This document shows, piece after piece, positions 23,957 to 25,486 of a stretch of 25,486 nt of DNA. The position numbers and the translations under genes are program-made. The stretch is from Rikenellaceae bacterium (GTDB taxonomy: Bacteria; Bacteroidota; Bacteroidia; Bacteroidales; UBA932). The DNA lies in assembly GCA_900769885.1 (NCBI GenBank), contig CAAGIG010000029.1, positions 1 through 25,486 on the forward strand, in the 5' to 3' direction. The notes under the pieces were generated by a model. The model was not told the DNA's origin. It saw only the letters and a program-made list of their open reading frames with translations, and searched no databases. Position 1 is the stretch's first letter; every line of letters starts with the position of its first letter.

Positions 23957-25042
23957 TTATCTTTTTCTAAAAGGGTTTGAGGTTTGATTCAATTCGACAA
24001 AATTTGTTTTGACCTGGAGGAATGAGGTGTCTGTTCCTGAAATTTCTCCTGTCCAGTGAGCTGTTATTCTGTTTGGACTTTGTGCATCATCGTATGCATC
24101 CAGATCAATTGTGAAAGTACCATTGTCATTATATGTGATGCTGAGGTTTCCGGAAGTGATTGGAGCTTGTGCAACGAGGGACTCGTTTTGATATTTGAAA
24201 TACCAGCTTCCTACAGGGATATTGTATTGAACAGTTCCGTACATATATACCATAGGTGCGGCGTTGTCAGTGCCGGTGTAGTTTCCTGCTATACCGCCGG
24301 TGTTGTTTGAATACTGTGTGATGAAGTCCAAAAGAATGGTATCTCCGTTAAGGATTCCGTTCTCTTTTGACATTATATATAAGGTGAAATTGTCATATCC
24401 GCATTGCCACCAGTCTCCAGCGTAGTCAAGTCGTGCGTTGGCTGAGATGAAATTTACTTGATGGTCATCGGTTAATGTCGAGTAAGAATCGCCAGTTGTG
24501 GGAGGATTGGGATTTTCTCTGCCGTCCTCCAATGTGTATTCTCTGTTGAATTTTACCTGGTAGTCTATGCCGGCAATTGTTACATATAGGTTTACCTCGG
24601 GACCATTGACTATGAATTGACCATTTTCAAAAGGGATTTCTTCAACAAATCCGTCACCGTTCACTTCGATAAGGCAACTGAATTCTTTTGAGAAGGTGTA
24701 TTCTCCGTAAGTGTTGTTTTTGTCAAAGGTATAAATTCCGTCGGGAATTGTTAGTGTCTGGGTGTTTTCCAGAATTGGACCATAAAGGTCAAGTCTATAA
24801 TAATAGGTATTGGGGATATATTCATCGTTGTTGAATCCGTTGTTGGAAAGGTATACCCAATAGTTGCCAACTCCGGGGGCAAATTCGTCACCATAATATA
24901 TACCATCGAAGCAGTTTGCAACAATTAAGTTTGTATTGCTGTCTCCGGGATTTGATGGTTCTGGATTAGGCGCTCCTTTGGAACAAGATGAGGTCATAAC
25001 TCCTAAGAAGAAGATTGTGGTAAGTAGTAGAAACTTTTTCAT
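23957..25042 (-). CDS. Lipoprotein 6 of the array, lacking the BACON domain
   Basis: A 361-residue lipoprotein (lipobox TSSC, then SKGAPNPEPSNPGDSN). A short Pro/Ser/Asn linker leads straight to module 1, which opens IYYGDEFAPGVGNYWVYLS with YYRLDLYGPI and closes YQVKFNREYTLEDG; the hallmark YSTLTDD is at about 189, that is 85 residues earlier than in its siblings, the size of one BACON domain. Module 2 opens YAGDWWQCGYDNFTLYIM and ends RITAHWTG, followed by a tail ending NPFRKR. It is the first gene of the array, 3 bases before member 5, and faces the rRNA operon. A TATATTTG box lies 45 bases upstream. Loss of BACON rather than ancestral absence is the simpler reading but is not proven. Confidence 0.85.
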   Translation of the reverse strand: MKKFLLLTTIFFLGVMTSSCSKGAPNPEPSNPGDSNTNLIVANCFDGIYYGDEFAPGVGNYWVYLSNNGFNNDEYIPNTYYYRLDLYGPILENTQTLTIPDGIYTFDKNNTYGEYTFSKEFSCLIEVNGDGFVEEIPFENGQFIVNGPEVNLYVTIAGIDYQVKFNREYTLEDGRENPNPPTTGDSYSTLTDDHQVNFISANARLDYAGDWWQCGYDNFTLYIMSKENGILNGDTILLDFITQYSNNTGGIAGNYTGTDNAAPMVYMYGTVQYNIPVGSWYFKYQNESLVAQAPITSGNLSITYNDNGTFTIDLDAYDDAQSPNRITAHWTGEISGTDTSFLQVKTNFVELNQTSNPFRKR

Positions 25043-25086
25043 CGTTATTTTAAATATTGTTGTGTTTGTTTGAAAAAAAATTTCTG

Positions 25087-25094
25087 CAAATATA
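25087..25094 (-). promoter_or_regulatory. -7 box before lipoproteins 6 and 5
   Basis: TATATTTG on the minus strand, 45 bases before the ATG at 25042. Only TTTT (25116-25119, 21 bases away) is available as -33. Confidence 0.5.
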
Positions 25095-25239
25095 TAAAAA
25101 TTTCGTCTCTTGTATAAAATATTGGATAAATTGCTGTGAATCAGTGGGAAAAGTGTGGATTTGGGGTGGTTTATACTAGTTGTCCGAATGGGGGTGGTGA
25201 AAGAAAAATGAAAAATTTTGCATTTTTTTGCGAAAAAAA

Positions 25240-25270
25240 TTTGGAGAGTAAAAAAAAGTGCCTATATTTG
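25240..25270 (+). promoter_or_regulatory. rRNA operon promoter
   Basis: TTTG at 25240-25243, exactly 19 bases, then TATATTTG at 25263-25270: a perfect Bacteroidota housekeeping promoter, preceded by A/T tracts and placed about 134 bases before the mature 16S 5' end. Confidence 0.9.
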
Positions 25271-25404
25271 CATCCCGTTTGAGAAACAACGGTAACAAAG
25301 AAAAGTTCATTGATAGCATTGTACGAGTGAAAAAGGTAGAGGTTATAATAAAAAATTAACTTCGTCAAAACCGGTCAGGACAAGCTAAGAGATATAAAAA
25401 ATAT

Positions 25405-25486
25405 ACAATGAAGAGTTTGATCCTGGCTCAGGATGAACGCTAGCGGCAGGCTTAACACATGCAAGTCGAGGGGCAGCATGATGTAG
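25405..25486 (+). rRNA. 16S ribosomal RNA, 5' end only
   Basis: TGAAGAGTTTGATCCTGG followed by CTCAGGATGAACGCTAGCGG and TTAACACATGCAAGTCGAGG is the conserved 5' end of 16S rRNA; the combination GCTAGCGGCAGGCTTAAC and GAGGGGCAGCATG is of Bacteroidales type. The start at 25405 is set by alignment with the E. coli 5' end. The gene continues beyond the window. Confidence 0.97.

Larger units (their letters stand above)
25043..25404. other. Divergent intergenic region: lipoprotein promoter and rRNA leader
   Basis: These 362 bases separate lipoprotein 6 (minus) from the 16S gene (plus) and hold no gene. The left end has the lipoprotein -7 box. The middle is AT-rich with A and T tracts (25206-25240) that could act as an UP element. 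The right end, 25271-25404, is the rRNA leader and includes AAAAGTTCATTGATAGC near 25303, resembling the antitermination boxA region of Bacteroidota rRNA leaders. Confidence 0.6.

Noticed and set aside
16952..25042. Polysaccharide utilisation locus
   Set aside because: BACON domains suggested it, but no SusC, SusD, glycosidase, anti-sigma/sigma pair or hybrid sensor is present in the window.

Overview
The window looks like a chromosomal segment of a Bacteroidota bacterium, most likely order Bacteroidales. The reasons are: several promoters of the Bacteroidota type (TTTG, about 19 bases, TAnnTTTG), including near-perfect ones in front of tRNA-His and the 16S rRNA gene; BACON-domain lipoproteins; Bacteroidota-like metabolic enzymes; and a 16S 5' end of Bacteroidales type at the right edge. 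The DNA is AT-rich. No phage, IS, integrase or CRISPR was seen.

Left part (1-5200). A fabD-nifJ pair on the minus strand (malonyl-CoA:ACP transacylase and pyruvate:ferredoxin oxidoreductase) lies beside tRNA-Arg(CCG) on the plus strand. A small DUF308-type membrane protein gene on the minus strand runs its 3' end into the tRNA gene, so its last codons are antisense tRNA.

Middle-left (5240-9110). A tight four-gene plus-strand operon encodes a small lipoprotein, an exported WG-repeat protein, an exported protein of unknown family and a cytoplasmic-type patatin phospholipase. It is followed by two tandem 157-bp repeats that form an inverted repeat with the terminator region of tRNA-His (minus strand). 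Diverging from tRNA-His is a pyruvate/oxaloacetate carboxyltransferase whose C-terminal biotinyl-like domain lacks the biotinylation lysine.

Middle-right (11540-16900). An exported M23 endopeptidase converges on, and overlaps by 11 bp, a galK-galM operon. That operon is headed by an exported protein of unknown function and preceded by a pair of half-size chromate transporters.

Right part (16885-25042). Six consecutive paralogous lipoprotein genes lie on the minus strand. Five have the order lipobox, BACON domain, then two related beta-rich modules joined at a S(T/D)L(T/K/N)DD hallmark; the sixth lacks only the BACON domain. Terminators and promoter-like boxes suggest three two-gene transcription units. 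No SusC/SusD, glycosidase or regulator accompanies them, so this is not a classical polysaccharide utilisation locus. It is the best candidate here for an undescribed cell-surface system. The cluster faces away from an rRNA operon whose 16S gene starts at the right end.
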